Shown: positions 34,461-43,012 of the stretch, piece by piece
Layout of the letters: every line of letters begins with the position of its first letter
How positions within the stretch are numbered: position 1 is the first letter of the stretch
Assembly: GCF_041103235.1 (NCBI RefSeq)
Contig: NZ_JBGCUN010000001.1
Location: 62,001 to 126,000 of the forward strand
From: Yoonia sp. R2331
GTDB taxonomy: Bacteria > Pseudomonadota > Alphaproteobacteria > Rhodobacterales > Rhodobacteraceae
DNA length: 64,000 nt
Direction: 5' to 3'
Program-made: the position numbers and the translations under genes
The notes under the pieces: model-generated
Database searches by the model: none
Told to the model about the DNA's origin: nothing
What the model saw: the letters and a program-made list of their open reading frames with translations, nothing else

Positions 34461-35369
34461 TCAGCTGATCAGAAAGAGACCGATCAACAGTGCAGGCATA
34501 AGAACCGCCGCCCAGACGCGCCACAGAATCCAGACAGCCTCTGTGATGTGGTCGGCATTCAGCTCTCGGATGCCGCGCGTGTTGACGAAAGGATAGTCTT
34601 GCACCGTGCCGTCATAGACGCGCGGACCTGAAAGGGCAAAGTTCAGGGCATGGGCCAATGCCGCTTCGGGCCAGCCTGCGTTGGGGGACCGGTGCAGCGG
34701 GGCATCGTCGACCACCCCGTCGAAGACGTCAAAGCGCAAGGTCACAAGCAGGATCAGCCCAGCGGTGATGCGCGCGGGCACCCAGTTCAGCAAGTCATCG
34801 AACCGGGCGGCGGCCCAGCCGAACTCTGCGTGGCGGTCAGTGCGGTAGCCGATCATGCTGTCGGCGGTATTGGTGATCTTGTAGATCAGCAGCCCCGGCA
34901 ATCCGCCGATCACAAACCAGAAGATCGGTGCGATCACCCCGTCCGACAGGTTTTCTGCCCCGCTTTCGATGGCCGCGCGGGCAATATCTGCCTCGGTCAT
35001 GTCATTTGTATCACGGCCAACGATCTGCGCGACCGCACGGCGGCCATCGCCAAGGCTGATGCGCAGCCCGCGCGCGACGGCCAGCACATGGTCACACAGC
35101 GAACGTTGCGCAAGCAGAACTGCCAGTGCGATCACCTCGACCACGGTGCCGGGGATTGCGCGCAACAGCAGGCCAATGGCCAGTGCCGACAGGACCATGA
35201 TCACCAACGCGGCGATCCCCTTGGCCTTGCGCGCGGCACCCTGGTTCAGCGCCTCATCCATCCATCCAATCACCCGCCCCATCAATACGGCAGGGTGCGG
35301 CACACGGGACCACAGCCACTTGGGCTCTCCCAGCAGCGCATCAAGGATCATGCCAATGGTTAGGGTCAA
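34461..35369 (-). CDS. cobD: adenosylcobinamide-phosphate synthase
   Basis: A 302-residue CbiB/CobD membrane enzyme. DALLGEPKWLWSRVPHPAVLMG is the N-terminal hallmark; NLSDGVIAPIFWFVIGG and TADSMIGYRTDRHAEFGWAAAR are also diagnostic. It attaches the aminopropanol (phosphate) arm to adenosylcobyric acid. Its start overlaps the cobC stop by four bases, coupling the two enzymes of side-chain assembly. Confidence 0.95.
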   Translation of the reverse strand: MTLTIGMILDALLGEPKWLWSRVPHPAVLMGRVIGWMDEALNQGAARKAKGIAALVIMVLSALAIGLLLRAIPGTVVEVIALAVLLAQRSLCDHVLAVARGLRISLGDGRRAVAQIVGRDTNDMTEADIARAAIESGAENLSDGVIAPIFWFVIGGLPGLLIYKITNTADSMIGYRTDRHAEFGWAAARFDDLLNWVPARITAGLILLVTLRFDVFDGVVDDAPLHRSPNAGWPEAALAHALNFALSGPRVYDGTVQDYPFVNTRGIRELNADHITEAVWILWRVWAAVLMPALLIGLFLIS

Positions 35370-36301
35370 AACGCGGCCTCAACCTGTGCCCAGCGGTCTG
35401 GGTGCGGCAAGCCCAGACGCAGCCAATTGTCGGCATAAGGGAAGATGCGCGACCAGATCTTGTGGCGGGCCAGATGTGCTTGCGCGGCGGCGGCATCCTG
35501 CACTTGATAAAGCCGGAACAGGTCCGTTCCACCAAGGCTGACAGCACCTTTGGCCGTGACGATCTTGTCCAGCTTTGCTGCGTCTTGTGCCAATCGCGTC
35601 CGCGTTTCATCCGCCCATGCGGGGTCTGACAACGCCTCTGCGCCGATGGCCAGCGCCACACCGGATACGTGCCAGGGGCCAAGCGCCTCTTTCAGGTCGG
35701 TGATGATCACGGGGTCCCCGATGGCAAAGCCCAGCCGCAGACCCGCGTGCCCCCAGAATTTGCCGAAACTCTTCAGCACAATAGTGCCGGGTCTTGCGGA
35801 CAAGGCGATATGACTTTCGCCCGGTGTGACGTCGCAAAAGCTTTCGTCGATGATTGTCAGCGGCGCATTCAGATTGTCCGCATCCCACATCAGGCCATCC
35901 GGGTTGTTGGGGTGAACCGCCACCAGCGCGTCATAGCCGTCTTCATCCAGTGTCCAGCCTGCTGCCCGAAAGGCTGCCCCATGTTCATTGTATGTGGGGC
36001 CGGGGATTTCGACGCGGCCCGCCGGGCGCATCCGGGGCAGTTGCGCAATAAGCGCCGAGGCGCCCGAGGCCGGCAAAATCGCAGCACCTTCCGGCACCTG
36101 CCAATAGCTGCGGGCAAGCCCGATCAGGCGTTCCATCGCGTCCGTGTCAGGCAAGCCCGTCCAGACGTGGCCAGGCAATGGCGGAATAGGATAAGGCACC
36201 GGATTGATCCCGGTCGACAGGTCAAGCCATTCGGCGCGCACGCCACCATATCGTTTGATTGCCGCGTCCAGACCGCCGCCATGATCGCGCTGAGTGGTCA
36301 T
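35366..36301 (-). CDS. cobC: threonine-phosphate decarboxylase / cobalamin biosynthesis aminotransferase-fold enzyme
   Basis: A 311-residue fold-type I PLP enzyme. LDLSTGINPVPYPIPPLP is typical of CobC/CobD decarboxylases, and VLKSFGKFWGHAGLRLGF contains the PLP Lys and phosphate-binding Arg. It makes (R)-1-amino-2-propanol phosphate for the nucleotide loop. It overlaps the DUF1636 gene upstream by four bases and cobD downstream by four bases. Confidence 0.93.
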   Translation of the reverse strand: MTTQRDHGGGLDAAIKRYGGVRAEWLDLSTGINPVPYPIPPLPGHVWTGLPDTDAMERLIGLARSYWQVPEGAAILPASGASALIAQLPRMRPAGRVEIPGPTYNEHGAAFRAAGWTLDEDGYDALVAVHPNNPDGLMWDADNLNAPLTIIDESFCDVTPGESHIALSARPGTIVLKSFGKFWGHAGLRLGFAIGDPVIITDLKEALGPWHVSGVALAIGAEALSDPAWADETRTRLAQDAAKLDKIVTAKGAVSLGGTDLFRLYQVQDAAAAQAHLARHKIWSRIFPYADNWLRLGLPHPDRWAQVEAAF

Positions 36302-36672
36302 GATACGTCAGGCAATGGCGGGTGGCGGGTGACAAAATGGCCTTTGATCGCCTGCGGCCACTCGCGGTAAGGCACCTGGCCTGTGTCGCTGGCCGCGTGT
36401 TTGGCGGCATAGTCGACAATGCCCGCGGCTGCTTCTGCGTCTGGTTCAAAATCGCCGATGGTGTAGTTCAGCTTGTCTTGGCCCTGCACCGCGACGTTGC
36501 AACCTTTCTTGCAGCCCATCAGGCAGGACACGCGCCGGGTTTGCACGTTGGGGGCATCTTCTGCCGCCGCCTCAATCAAGGCCGCCAGCCGTTCGCCATC
36601 AGTTTGGGACATATCGCCTGATTCCCACCCCTCGCGCTTGCAGGTGTCGCAAATGGTGATCCAGGTTGTCAT
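36298..36672 (-). CDS. DUF1636 predicted metal-binding protein
   Basis: A 124-residue protein of the DUF1636 (COG5469) family. Conserved Cys occur in ICDTCKREGW and CLMGCKKGCNVAVQG, the second resembling a thioredoxin-like 2Fe-2S ferredoxin cluster site. The family is frequently encoded beside cobalamin genes; here it heads the cobC-cobD operon with a four-base overlap. Electron transfer or metal handling is likely but unproven. Confidence 0.88.
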   Translation of the reverse strand: MTTWITICDTCKREGWESGDMSQTDGERLAALIEAAAEDAPNVQTRRVSCLMGCKKGCNVAVQGQDKLNYTIGDFEPDAEAAAGIVDYAAKHAASDTGQVPYREWPQAIKGHFVTRHPPLPDVS

Positions 36673-36774
36673 GGCAAAAATCCCGTTGGTCCAAGCCGAC
36701 TTTCAAGCGGATTTCGGCCTGAGTGACAAGATGATGAGCGGAAAATCGTCTGCTTTCTCTGATCCGCCGAAATG

Positions 36775-36789
36775 TTAACCATTCGTTTA
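36775..36789. promoter_or_regulatory. possible CtrA-type site
   Basis: TTAACCATTCGTTTA is one base off TTAA-N7-TTAA, the alphaproteobacterial CtrA target, and contains the TTAACCAT half-site. It lies in the divergent region between DUF1636 and the receiver gene. Confidence 0.35.
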
Positions 36790-36870
36790 CCCTAAGGATG
36801 AATGACAGCTTAACGTACTAGTCAATTTGTGACGAAACCGTTACAAAAGAGTTGCGGATGTGGAGGTGAG

Positions 36871-37272
36871 ATGCACGTTCTGATTGTTCAGAGCAACGCA
36901 CAGTTGGGGTCATTGTGGCAACGTCATCTGGAGCGGTTGGGCATGTCGGTTGTTTTGGCAACCAGCGGTTCCGATGCCGTTCAGATTATTGAAGATGTGC
37001 CCTTTGATGTGATTGTTTTGGACCTTGTCCTGCGCGAAGGCAGTGCATTGACCGTCGCTGATGTTGCGAATTTCCGCCAACCAGACGCCAATGTGGTGTT
37101 CGTTACCGACACGACGTTCTTTTCGGACGGGTCAATTTTCGCGCATAGCGCCAATGCCCGTGCCTTTGTAGAAAAGGCGACGCCGCCAGCGGATCTGGCG
37201 GCGATTGTGGAACACTATGGCCACAGCGCTAGCCGCGACCGTGAGGCTCTGCATAGTTCAACCGTGGGTTGA
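36871..37272 (+). CDS. stand-alone receiver-domain protein, atypical
   Basis: A 133-residue receiver domain with no output module. The phospho-acceptor Asp is present in FDVIVLDLVLREG and the Lys in AFVEKATPP, but the usual acidic pair after the first strand is replaced (LIVQSNAQ). Mg2+ binding may therefore be altered. GGAGG precedes the ATG at 36871 closely. Its last 44 bases overlap the convergent glutathione-transferase-type gene. Partner kinase unknown. Confidence 0.82.
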   Translation: MHVLIVQSNAQLGSLWQRHLERLGMSVVLATSGSDAVQIIEDVPFDVIVLDLVLREGSALTVADVANFRQPDANVVFVTDTTFFSDGSIFAHSANARAFVEKATPPADLAAIVEHYGHSASRDREALHSSTVG

Positions 37273-38203
37273 TCGGCACGATCCGATGAGGGTTAATACT
37301 CTCGTGACTAAAGTGATAATGGCGCACGATATGGTCCATGTTCACCGTCGCAGCAATGCCGGGCATTTGGTACAATTCACGTGTGTAACCCCATAGATTG
37401 GGGTACTCGCGCAGGGTCTTCAGGTTACACTTGAAATGCAGGTGATAGACCGGATCAAAGCGGATCAGGGTTGTCCACAGGCGCCAGTCCGCCTCGGTCA
37501 GTATGTCGCCCATCAGATAGCGATTGTCAGCCAGCCGTGCCTCAAGCCAGTCAAATGTGTCGAACAATGGCCCCACCGCGGCATCATAGGCCGATTGCGT
37601 CGTGGCAAAGCCTGACTTGTAGACACCGTTGTTCAATGTGTCATAGATCCGGTCGTTCACCGGGGCGATGGCATCGCGCAAATCGGTGGGCCAATAATCG
37701 TCCTTATTGCCGGTGATTCCGTCAAAGGCGCTATTGAACATGCGGATGATTTCGGACGATTCGTTGGAGACGATGGTTTCGCGTTCCTTGTCCCACAAGA
37801 TTGGTACGGTCACCCGGCCGGACATATCGGGCTGCGCCTTGAGGTAGATATCGCGCGCAAAAGGCAAACCATAAAGATCGTCACCAGTGGCGCCTTTGTC
37901 ATCCGTCTCAAATGTCCAACCGTCTGTCAGCATATCGGGGTGCACCACCGAGATGCTGATGTGGTCCGTCAGACCCTTCAACTGGCGAAACACAAGGGTG
38001 CGGTGGGCCCAAGGGCAGGCATAAGAGACATAAAGATGGTAGCGCCCGGATGCGGCCGCGAATCCGCCCTCGCCTGAGGGGCCGGCGCTCCCGTCTGCTG
38101 TGATCCAGTTGCGAAACTTGGCTTGCGTGCGCTTGAACGCGCCGCCGGTGGATTTCGTGTCGTACCAGACGTCATGCCAAACGCCATCTACCAATTGTCC
38201 CAT
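37229..38203 (-). CDS. glutathionyl-hydroquinone reductase (Xi-class GST)
   Basis: A 324-residue YqjG/ECM4-type enzyme. YVSYACPWAHRTLVFRQLKGL contains the catalytic Cys of the CPWAHR motif, and NESSEIIRMFNSAFD is the glutathione-binding SNESxEI segment; the C-terminal helical domain has EADWRLWTTLIRFDPVYH. It reduces glutathionylated hydroquinones in the cytoplasm. Start 38203 (MGQLVDGVWHD) has AAAGGA upstream and gives family length. Confidence 0.93.
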   Translation of the reverse strand: MGQLVDGVWHDVWYDTKSTGGAFKRTQAKFRNWITADGSAGPSGEGGFAAASGRYHLYVSYACPWAHRTLVFRQLKGLTDHISISVVHPDMLTDGWTFETDDKGATGDDLYGLPFARDIYLKAQPDMSGRVTVPILWDKERETIVSNESSEIIRMFNSAFDGITGNKDDYWPTDLRDAIAPVNDRIYDTLNNGVYKSGFATTQSAYDAAVGPLFDTFDWLEARLADNRYLMGDILTEADWRLWTTLIRFDPVYHLHFKCNLKTLREYPNLWGYTRELYQMPGIAATVNMDHIVRHYHFSHESINPHRIVPINPRLNYAEPHGRG

Positions 38204-38490
38204 CTGAGTGGTCCTTTCTTTGCTTGCATCACAGGTAGCGGCGGCACATGCCCGCGCATACCCCCACCCCCGCGCAGTCCATTCTGCATGGCTGCACAGG
38301 TCGCAAATGGCCCACAAAGGCCGTGGAATCGTTTGCGCCGACCCGCCACCGCCCATATACCAGCCCCTGACGAAGCCCATGGGCCAGAGAGGTGGTGGCG
38401 CGCGGTCGACCCTGACGGGGACCAAACGCCACGTCGTCCGACACCGTTGCGCGCGGTCCTTCTCGGCCTGACCAGACACAAGGACACGCC
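38204..38490. other. intergenic region upstream of the cbiX operon
   Basis: About 290 bases without a supported gene. It must hold the promoter of the plus-strand corrin operon and the minus-strand GST promoter. It was checked for B12-riboswitch core elements (ACTGTAA, GCCACTG, B12 box) on both strands; none was found, unlike the hupE leader. Confidence 0.5.
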
Positions 38491-38709
38491 ATGCGCCTGA
38501 TACTTTCGCTTTTGCTGATCATTTGCGCCCAAATGGCTGCGGCGCACCCCGGCCACCTGGTCGATGTCGCGGGCCACGACCACTGGGTCGCGGGTGCGGC
38601 CATTGGTGCCGCCGTGTTGATCGGGCTGTGGGGCGTGCTGAAAGGCAAGAAAGAAACCGACGGTGACGGCCCCGAGGACGAGCTCGAGCTGGAAGAGGAA
38701 GCGGCATGA
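38491..38709 (+). CDS. small His-containing membrane protein of cobalamin operon (DUF6732-like)
   Basis: A 72-residue protein: signal or first helix (MRLILSLLLIICAQMAAA), then HPGHLVDVAGHDHWVAG, a second helix and an acidic tail (EDELELEEEAA). The HPGH and HDHW motifs may bind metal at the periplasmic face. It resembles small Rhodobacterales proteins annotated DUF6732 (family name tentative). It overlaps cbiX by four bases, so a role in cobalt handling is likely. Confidence 0.78.
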   Translation: MRLILSLLLIICAQMAAAHPGHLVDVAGHDHWVAGAAIGAAVLIGLWGVLKGKKETDGDGPEDELELEEEAA

Positions 38710-39899
38710 AAACCGGTGTGATGATCTGCGGTCACGGCTCGCGTAGCCAATCGGCGGTTGATGAATTCGCTGTGCTCGCCGAAAAGCTGCCCGCCTATCT
38801 GCCCGACAGCTGGGAAACGGATTATGGCTATCTGGAATTCGCCAACCCGGTGATCCGCGACGGGTTGGACAAGCTGCGCGAGGGCGGCTGTGACCGCATT
38901 CTGGCGGTGCCCGGCATGCTTTTTGCCGCGATGCACGCCAAGAATGACATCCCCACGGTCTTGAACACCTACGCCCGCAAACACGGGCTGGACGTCCGCT
39001 ATGGCCGAGAGCTGGGCGTAGACCCCAAGATGATCGACGCCGCCGCTGGCCGTATCCAGGAGGCTGTCGATCAGGCAAACGCATCCCATGGCGACCTGCC
39101 ACTGACAGAGACCTGTCTGGTCGTCATCGGGCGCGGTGCGTCGGACCCAGATGCCAACGGGAACGTGTCAAAAATCGCCCGGATGCTGCAAGAAGGGATG
39201 GGCTTTGGCTGGTGCGAGGTCGGCTATTCCGGTGTGACCTTCCCGCTGGTGGAACCCTGCCTGCAACACGTGGCGCATCTGCCCTACAAGCGCGTGATCG
39301 TATTCCCCTATTTCCTGTTCTCAGGCATCCTGATTGACCGTATCTATGGCTTTACCGATCAGGTCGCCGCCGAACACCCCAATATCCAGTTCATCAAAGC
39401 GCCCTATCTGGGGGACCATCCCAAGGTGCTCGAGACTTTTGCAGAACGAATTCTGGAACAAGACAGCGCCACTCCGCCGCCAAACTGTGGCATCTGTGCC
39501 TACCGCGAACAGGTGCTGGCGACCAAGGATGGCGGCCACCACCACATCACCCCCGAAGACCGCCAGCACCCCGCCTTTGGCAGCGTCCCACCGCCCACGT
39601 GCGTATTGTGCAAATACCGTGTGCAGGTGCTGGGGTTCGAGGCAGAGGTGGGCGCGGTTCAGGAAAGCCACCACCACCACGTCGAAGGCCAGGGGGCCTC
39701 TGCGCCGGGGTCCAATGTGGCTGATTGCGCGCTGTGCGACACGTTTTGCACGGGCATGTGCCGGCTCGAAGCGACACATGATCACCACCACCATCATCAT
39801 CACGACCACGGTCATGATCACCATCATGACCACGCTGTCTATCCCCATGCGGATCACCCGCATGGACCGGAAAGCGCGCGCAAATCAAACAAGGCCTGA
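38706..39899 (+). CDS. cbiX: CbiX-type sirohydrochlorin cobaltochelatase with metal-binding tail
   Basis: A 397-residue chelatase. MICGHGSRSQSAVDEF and the PGMLFAAMHAKNDIP active-site His segment form the first half and RVIVFPYFLFSGILIDRI the second. Residues 259-351 carry Cys clusters (CGIC, CVLC, CALCDTFCTGMC), possibly for Fe-S, and residues 358-388 are very His-rich. It inserts Co2+ into sirohydrochlorin early in B12 synthesis. It is translationally coupled with the small membrane protein before it. Confidence 0.92.
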   Translation: MKTGVMICGHGSRSQSAVDEFAVLAEKLPAYLPDSWETDYGYLEFANPVIRDGLDKLREGGCDRILAVPGMLFAAMHAKNDIPTVLNTYARKHGLDVRYGRELGVDPKMIDAAAGRIQEAVDQANASHGDLPLTETCLVVIGRGASDPDANGNVSKIARMLQEGMGFGWCEVGYSGVTFPLVEPCLQHVAHLPYKRVIVFPYFLFSGILIDRIYGFTDQVAAEHPNIQFIKAPYLGDHPKVLETFAERILEQDSATPPPNCGICAYREQVLATKDGGHHHITPEDRQHPAFGSVPPPTCVLCKYRVQVLGFEAEVGAVQESHHHHVEGQGASAPGSNVADCALCDTFCTGMCRLEATHDHHHHHHHDHGHDHHHDHAVYPHADHPHGPESARKSNKA

Positions 39900-39903
39900 T
39901 TTT

Positions 39904-39935
39904 CTTCTGGCCAAAGTAATCCCCGCCGGAGACAC
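39904..39935 (-). repeat. dispersed intergenic repeat, copy D
   Basis: In minus orientation: CTTCTGGCCAAAGTAATCCC then CGCCGGAGACA, the reverse complement of the element at 7659, 49551 and 56092. It begins four bases after the cbiX stop and fills much of the gap before cobH. No flanking hairpin is obvious. Confidence 0.75.
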
Positions 39936-39985
39936 GATTATGCGTCGAATGATCGCCACCGCATACGACAACCCAAGGCCCGCCA

Positions 39986-40624
39986 ATGCGCCCTTATGAA
40001 AAAGACCCAGCCGCGATCTATGCCGCCAGTTTCGCCACTGTCGCGGCAGAGGCGCGGCTGGATCGGTTTCAGACAGACATGCGCCCGCTGATCACCCGGT
40101 TGATCCACGCTTGCGGGATGATCGAAGTGGCCGATCGGCTGGTCTGGTCGGACAGGGCATTTGCCGCTGGGCATGCGGCGCTGCAAGCTGGCAAGCCCGT
40201 CTTGTGTGATTGCGAGATGGTCGGCGCGGGCATTATCCGCCGCTACCTGCCCGCGAAAAACAAAGTGATAGTCACGCTGAATGATCCATCTGTCCCTGAC
40301 CATGCCAAGGTCATCGGCAATACGCGGTCCGCGGCAGCCGTGGACCTTTGGGAACCACATCTCGATGGTGCTGTCGTGGCAGTGGGCAATGCGCCCACCG
40401 CACTTTTTCATCTGCTTGAACTGATCGACGCGGGCGGCCCAAAGCCTGCCGTGATCCTTGGATTTCCCGTCGGCTTTATTGGTGCTGCGGAAAGCAAGGC
40501 CGAACTGGCCGCCAACCCGCGCGGCTGCGACTTTGTCGCCCTGCGCGGTCGGCGCGGCGGCTCTGCAATGGCCTCGGCTGCGGTCAACGCGCTCGCCGCG
40601 GGCCTGCCAGAGGTGACGTCATGA
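39986..40624 (+). CDS. cobH: precorrin-8X methylmutase
   Basis: A 212-residue CobH/CbiC enzyme. VLCDCEMVGAGI and VAVGNAPTALFHLLELID are signature segments, the latter with the substrate-binding loop; GFPVGFIGAAESKAEL is also conserved. It moves the C-11 methyl group to C-12 to form hydrogenobyrinate. The His usual at the active site is present in LIHACGMIEV. It overlaps the next gene by four bases. Confidence 0.94.
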   Translation: MRPYEKDPAAIYAASFATVAAEARLDRFQTDMRPLITRLIHACGMIEVADRLVWSDRAFAAGHAALQAGKPVLCDCEMVGAGIIRRYLPAKNKVIVTLNDPSVPDHAKVIGNTRSAAAVDLWEPHLDGAVVAVGNAPTALFHLLELIDAGGPKPAVILGFPVGFIGAAESKAELAANPRGCDFVALRGRRGGSAMASAAVNALAAGLPEVTS

Positions 40625-41115
40625 CAACGCGGCGCTGCCCCGCCTGCGGATTTGCTGGCCACCTCGATGGCCCGACCCACGCCTATATGAGCCCCTCTGC
40701 CGCCTGCTGGGCGCGTTATGGCGAAGTTTTGGCGCGCGAGTATAGCGACGCCCGCTATTGGACATCACACCGATTGCTGACTGATGCCTATTGCGGGCAG
40801 CATTCCATTGGCTCGGATCGGCGGGCGCGGCAATCGCTGTGGATCCACATGGCCGCGCTGATCCTGCACTTTGAACATCAGTCCCCGGAGGAAAGGATCG
40901 TGACATTCCTGCGCACGGCCGCAAAGTCCGGGTATGATTTCCCACCGCTCGACATGCCATATGCCAACTTGACCGTTAACATTGACGCGATCCACGCTGC
41001 ACCAGACGCCGCCACGCATGTGGCCGAGGTCACGACCTACGCCCGCGCGGTGCATGACGTCTGGGCCCCGCATCGCGCGGCCTTTGAGGGTTTGATCCAA
41101 GAGGTCGCAGCATGA
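40621..41115 (+). CDS. DUF5946-like protein inside cobalamin operon
   Basis: A 164-residue protein starting MTTRRCPACGFAGH (a probable zinc Cys-x2-Cys), then GPTHAYMSPSAACWARYGEVL and HRLLTDAYCGQHS, which match DUF5946 proteins of unknown function. It overlaps cobH and cobL by four bases each, so it is made in step with them. No catalytic motif is seen. Cobalamin involvement is inferred from position only. Confidence 0.8.
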   Translation: MTTRRCPACGFAGHLDGPTHAYMSPSAACWARYGEVLAREYSDARYWTSHRLLTDAYCGQHSIGSDRRARQSLWIHMAALILHFEHQSPEERIVTFLRTAAKSGYDFPPLDMPYANLTVNIDAIHAAPDAATHVAEVTTYARAVHDVWAPHRAAFEGLIQEVAA

Positions 41116-42314
41116 GTGCGCCGTGGTTGCACATCGTCGGCATTGGCGAGGACGGTTTAGACGGACTAACCCCTGCGACCCGCGCCGTGGTCGAAGCGGC
41201 AGAAGTCATTCTGGGCGGCGATCGGCATCACACACTGGCCGCCAATCCAGAGGCGGAACGGCTGGCTTGGCCGTCGCCCTTTGACGCGATGATCGACACG
41301 ATCAGGGGGCTGAAGGGGCGTCGCGCGGTGGTGCTGGTCACCGGTGATCCGCTTTGGTTCTCGGTCGGTGCGCGGATCGGGCGCGCGATTGACCCGTCCG
41401 AGATCACCTACCATCCGCAGCTTTCCGCGTTTCAACTGGCCGCGGCCCGCATGGGCTGGTCGCTGCCGGACGTCGAGACGTTGACGGTGCATGGTCGCCC
41501 GGTCGAACAGATGATCGCCTTTATCCAGCCTGACGCGCGCCTGTTGATCCTGACCACGGGTGCCGACACGCCTGCCCAGATTGCGGCCTATCTGGCTGAA
41601 CGCGGATATGGCGCGTCAAAGATGACCGTGCTGGCCGCGATGGGTGGCAAGGACGAGGCGCGCTTTGACGGTACGGCAAAGGCTTGGGAACAGACGGTTC
41701 CAGCCTTCAACACGCTTGCTGTCGAATGCATCGCTGCACCTGATGCGGCCTTGCAGCCTCGGGTGCCGGGGCTGGCTGATGAGCTGTTTCAATCCGATGG
41801 CACAATGACAAAGCGCGAAGTGCGTGCCGCGACGATTGCGAAACTGATGCCAATGCGCGGAGCATTGTTGTGGGACATCGGGTGTGGGTCTGGCTCTGTT
41901 GCCATCGAATGGATGCGCGCGGCACGCTATGCGCGGGCCGTGGGCATTGAACCGCGCGCCGATCGCCGGGCGATGGCCGGGGCCAATGCTGCCGCCCTTG
42001 GCGCGCCAAGGTTGGAACTGATTGATGGATCGGTGCCGGCTGCATTGGACGGGCTGCCCGCACCCGACGCAATCTTCATCGGTGGCGGGTTAAGCCGCGC
42101 AACTTTTGATACAGCATGGGCCGCACTGCGTCCGCTGGGGCGGCTGGTTGCCAATGCGGTCACGCTCGAAAGCGAAGCGGAACTGATTGAATTACATAAG
42201 AAATTCGGCGGTGAATTGGTTCGTATTTCGGTCCACCGGGCAGAGCCTGTGGGCCGATTGACCGGCTGGCGTCCCGCGATGCCCGTCACCCAGTGGAGCC
42301 TTGTGAAAAGATGA
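41112..42314 (+). CDS. cobL: precorrin-6Y C5,15-methyltransferase (decarboxylating)
   Basis: A 400-residue two-domain enzyme. The N-terminal CobE-like tetrapyrrole methylase domain starts LHIVGIGEDGLDGLTP; the C-terminal decarboxylating methyltransferase domain carries LLWDIGCGSGSVAIEWMR (SAM motif) near residue 258. It methylates C5 and C15 and decarboxylates the acetate side chain. ATGA overlaps connect it to the DUF5946 and cobI genes. Confidence 0.94.
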   Translation: MSAPWLHIVGIGEDGLDGLTPATRAVVEAAEVILGGDRHHTLAANPEAERLAWPSPFDAMIDTIRGLKGRRAVVLVTGDPLWFSVGARIGRAIDPSEITYHPQLSAFQLAAARMGWSLPDVETLTVHGRPVEQMIAFIQPDARLLILTTGADTPAQIAAYLAERGYGASKMTVLAAMGGKDEARFDGTAKAWEQTVPAFNTLAVECIAAPDAALQPRVPGLADELFQSDGTMTKREVRAATIAKLMPMRGALLWDIGCGSGSVAIEWMRAARYARAVGIEPRADRRAMAGANAAALGAPRLELIDGSVPAALDGLPAPDAIFIGGGLSRATFDTAWAALRPLGRLVANAVTLESEAELIELHKKFGGELVRISVHRAEPVGRLTGWRPAMPVTQWSLVKR

Positions 42315-43012
42315 CAGGGGTTCTTTATGGTGTGGGCGTCGGGCCGGGTGCGGCCGACCTGATGACCTTGCGGGCTGCACGGTTGATCGAGGGCGCGAAA
42401 GTCGTGGCTTATCCAACACTTGCAGGCGGCGAAAGCTTTGCGCGCGCGATTGCAAAGGACCTGATCCCGGACGGCTGCCAAGAGATCGTGATGGACGTGC
42501 CGATGACGGTGGAACGCGGCCCCGCTCAGGCGGCCTATGACGCCGGTGCTGCCGAAATTGCCGCCGCGCTGGACGCAGGCCTGGACGTGGTGTGTCTGTG
42601 CGAAGGCGACCCGTTTTTCTACGGCTCTTTCATGTATCTTTTCGCAAGACTGTCAGAGGCTTACCGGGTCGAGGTTGTTCCCGGTGTGACATCTGTCACC
42701 GCCTGTGCTGCGCAAGCTGGGTTGCCGTTGGCGGCGCGGAACGAGCGTTTGACCATCCTTCCCGGGCCATTGCCCGAGGATGAGCTGCGCCACCGGATCG
42801 AAGGCGCCGAAAGCGTGGCGATCATGAAAGTGGGGCGGCATCTGCCGAAGATCCGCGGCGTGATCGAAGCACTGGGGCTCTTGGATCAGGCGGTCTATGT
42901 CGAACGCGTCAGTCTGCCGCAAGAGGTGGTCACGCCGCTGGCGCAAGCGCCTGAAAAGGCACCCTATTTTTCCATGATACTTCTGACCAAGGGGGCCGAT
43001 CCGTGGCTTTGA
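42311..43012 (+). CDS. cobI: precorrin-2 C20-methyltransferase
   Basis: A 233-residue tetrapyrrole methylase. LYGVGVGPGAADLMTLRAAR at the N-terminus, CLCEGDPFFYGSFMYLF in the middle and EVVPGVTSVTACAAQAGLPL are standard CobI/CbiL motifs. Start 42311 overlaps the cobL stop (ATGA). It adds the C20 methyl group to (cobalt-)precorrin-2. Its stop overlaps the next gene by ten bases. Confidence 0.94.
   Translation: MTGVLYGVGVGPGAADLMTLRAARLIEGAKVVAYPTLAGGESFARAIAKDLIPDGCQEIVMDVPMTVERGPAQAAYDAGAAEIAAALDAGLDVVCLCEGDPFFYGSFMYLFARLSEAYRVEVVPGVTSVTACAAQAGLPLAARNERLTILPGPLPEDELRHRIEGAESVAIMKVGRHLPKIRGVIEALGLLDQAVYVERVSLPQEVVTPLAQAPEKAPYFSMILLTKGADPWL

Noticed and set aside
38204-38490. second cobalamin riboswitch upstream of the cbiX operon
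   Set aside because: None of the conserved core elements found in the hupE leader is present on either strand.
39780-39870. CAC/CAT-rich stretch as a tandem repeat or CRISPR-like array
   Set aside because: It is the His-rich tail of CbiX in frame, with no regular repeat-spacer structure.
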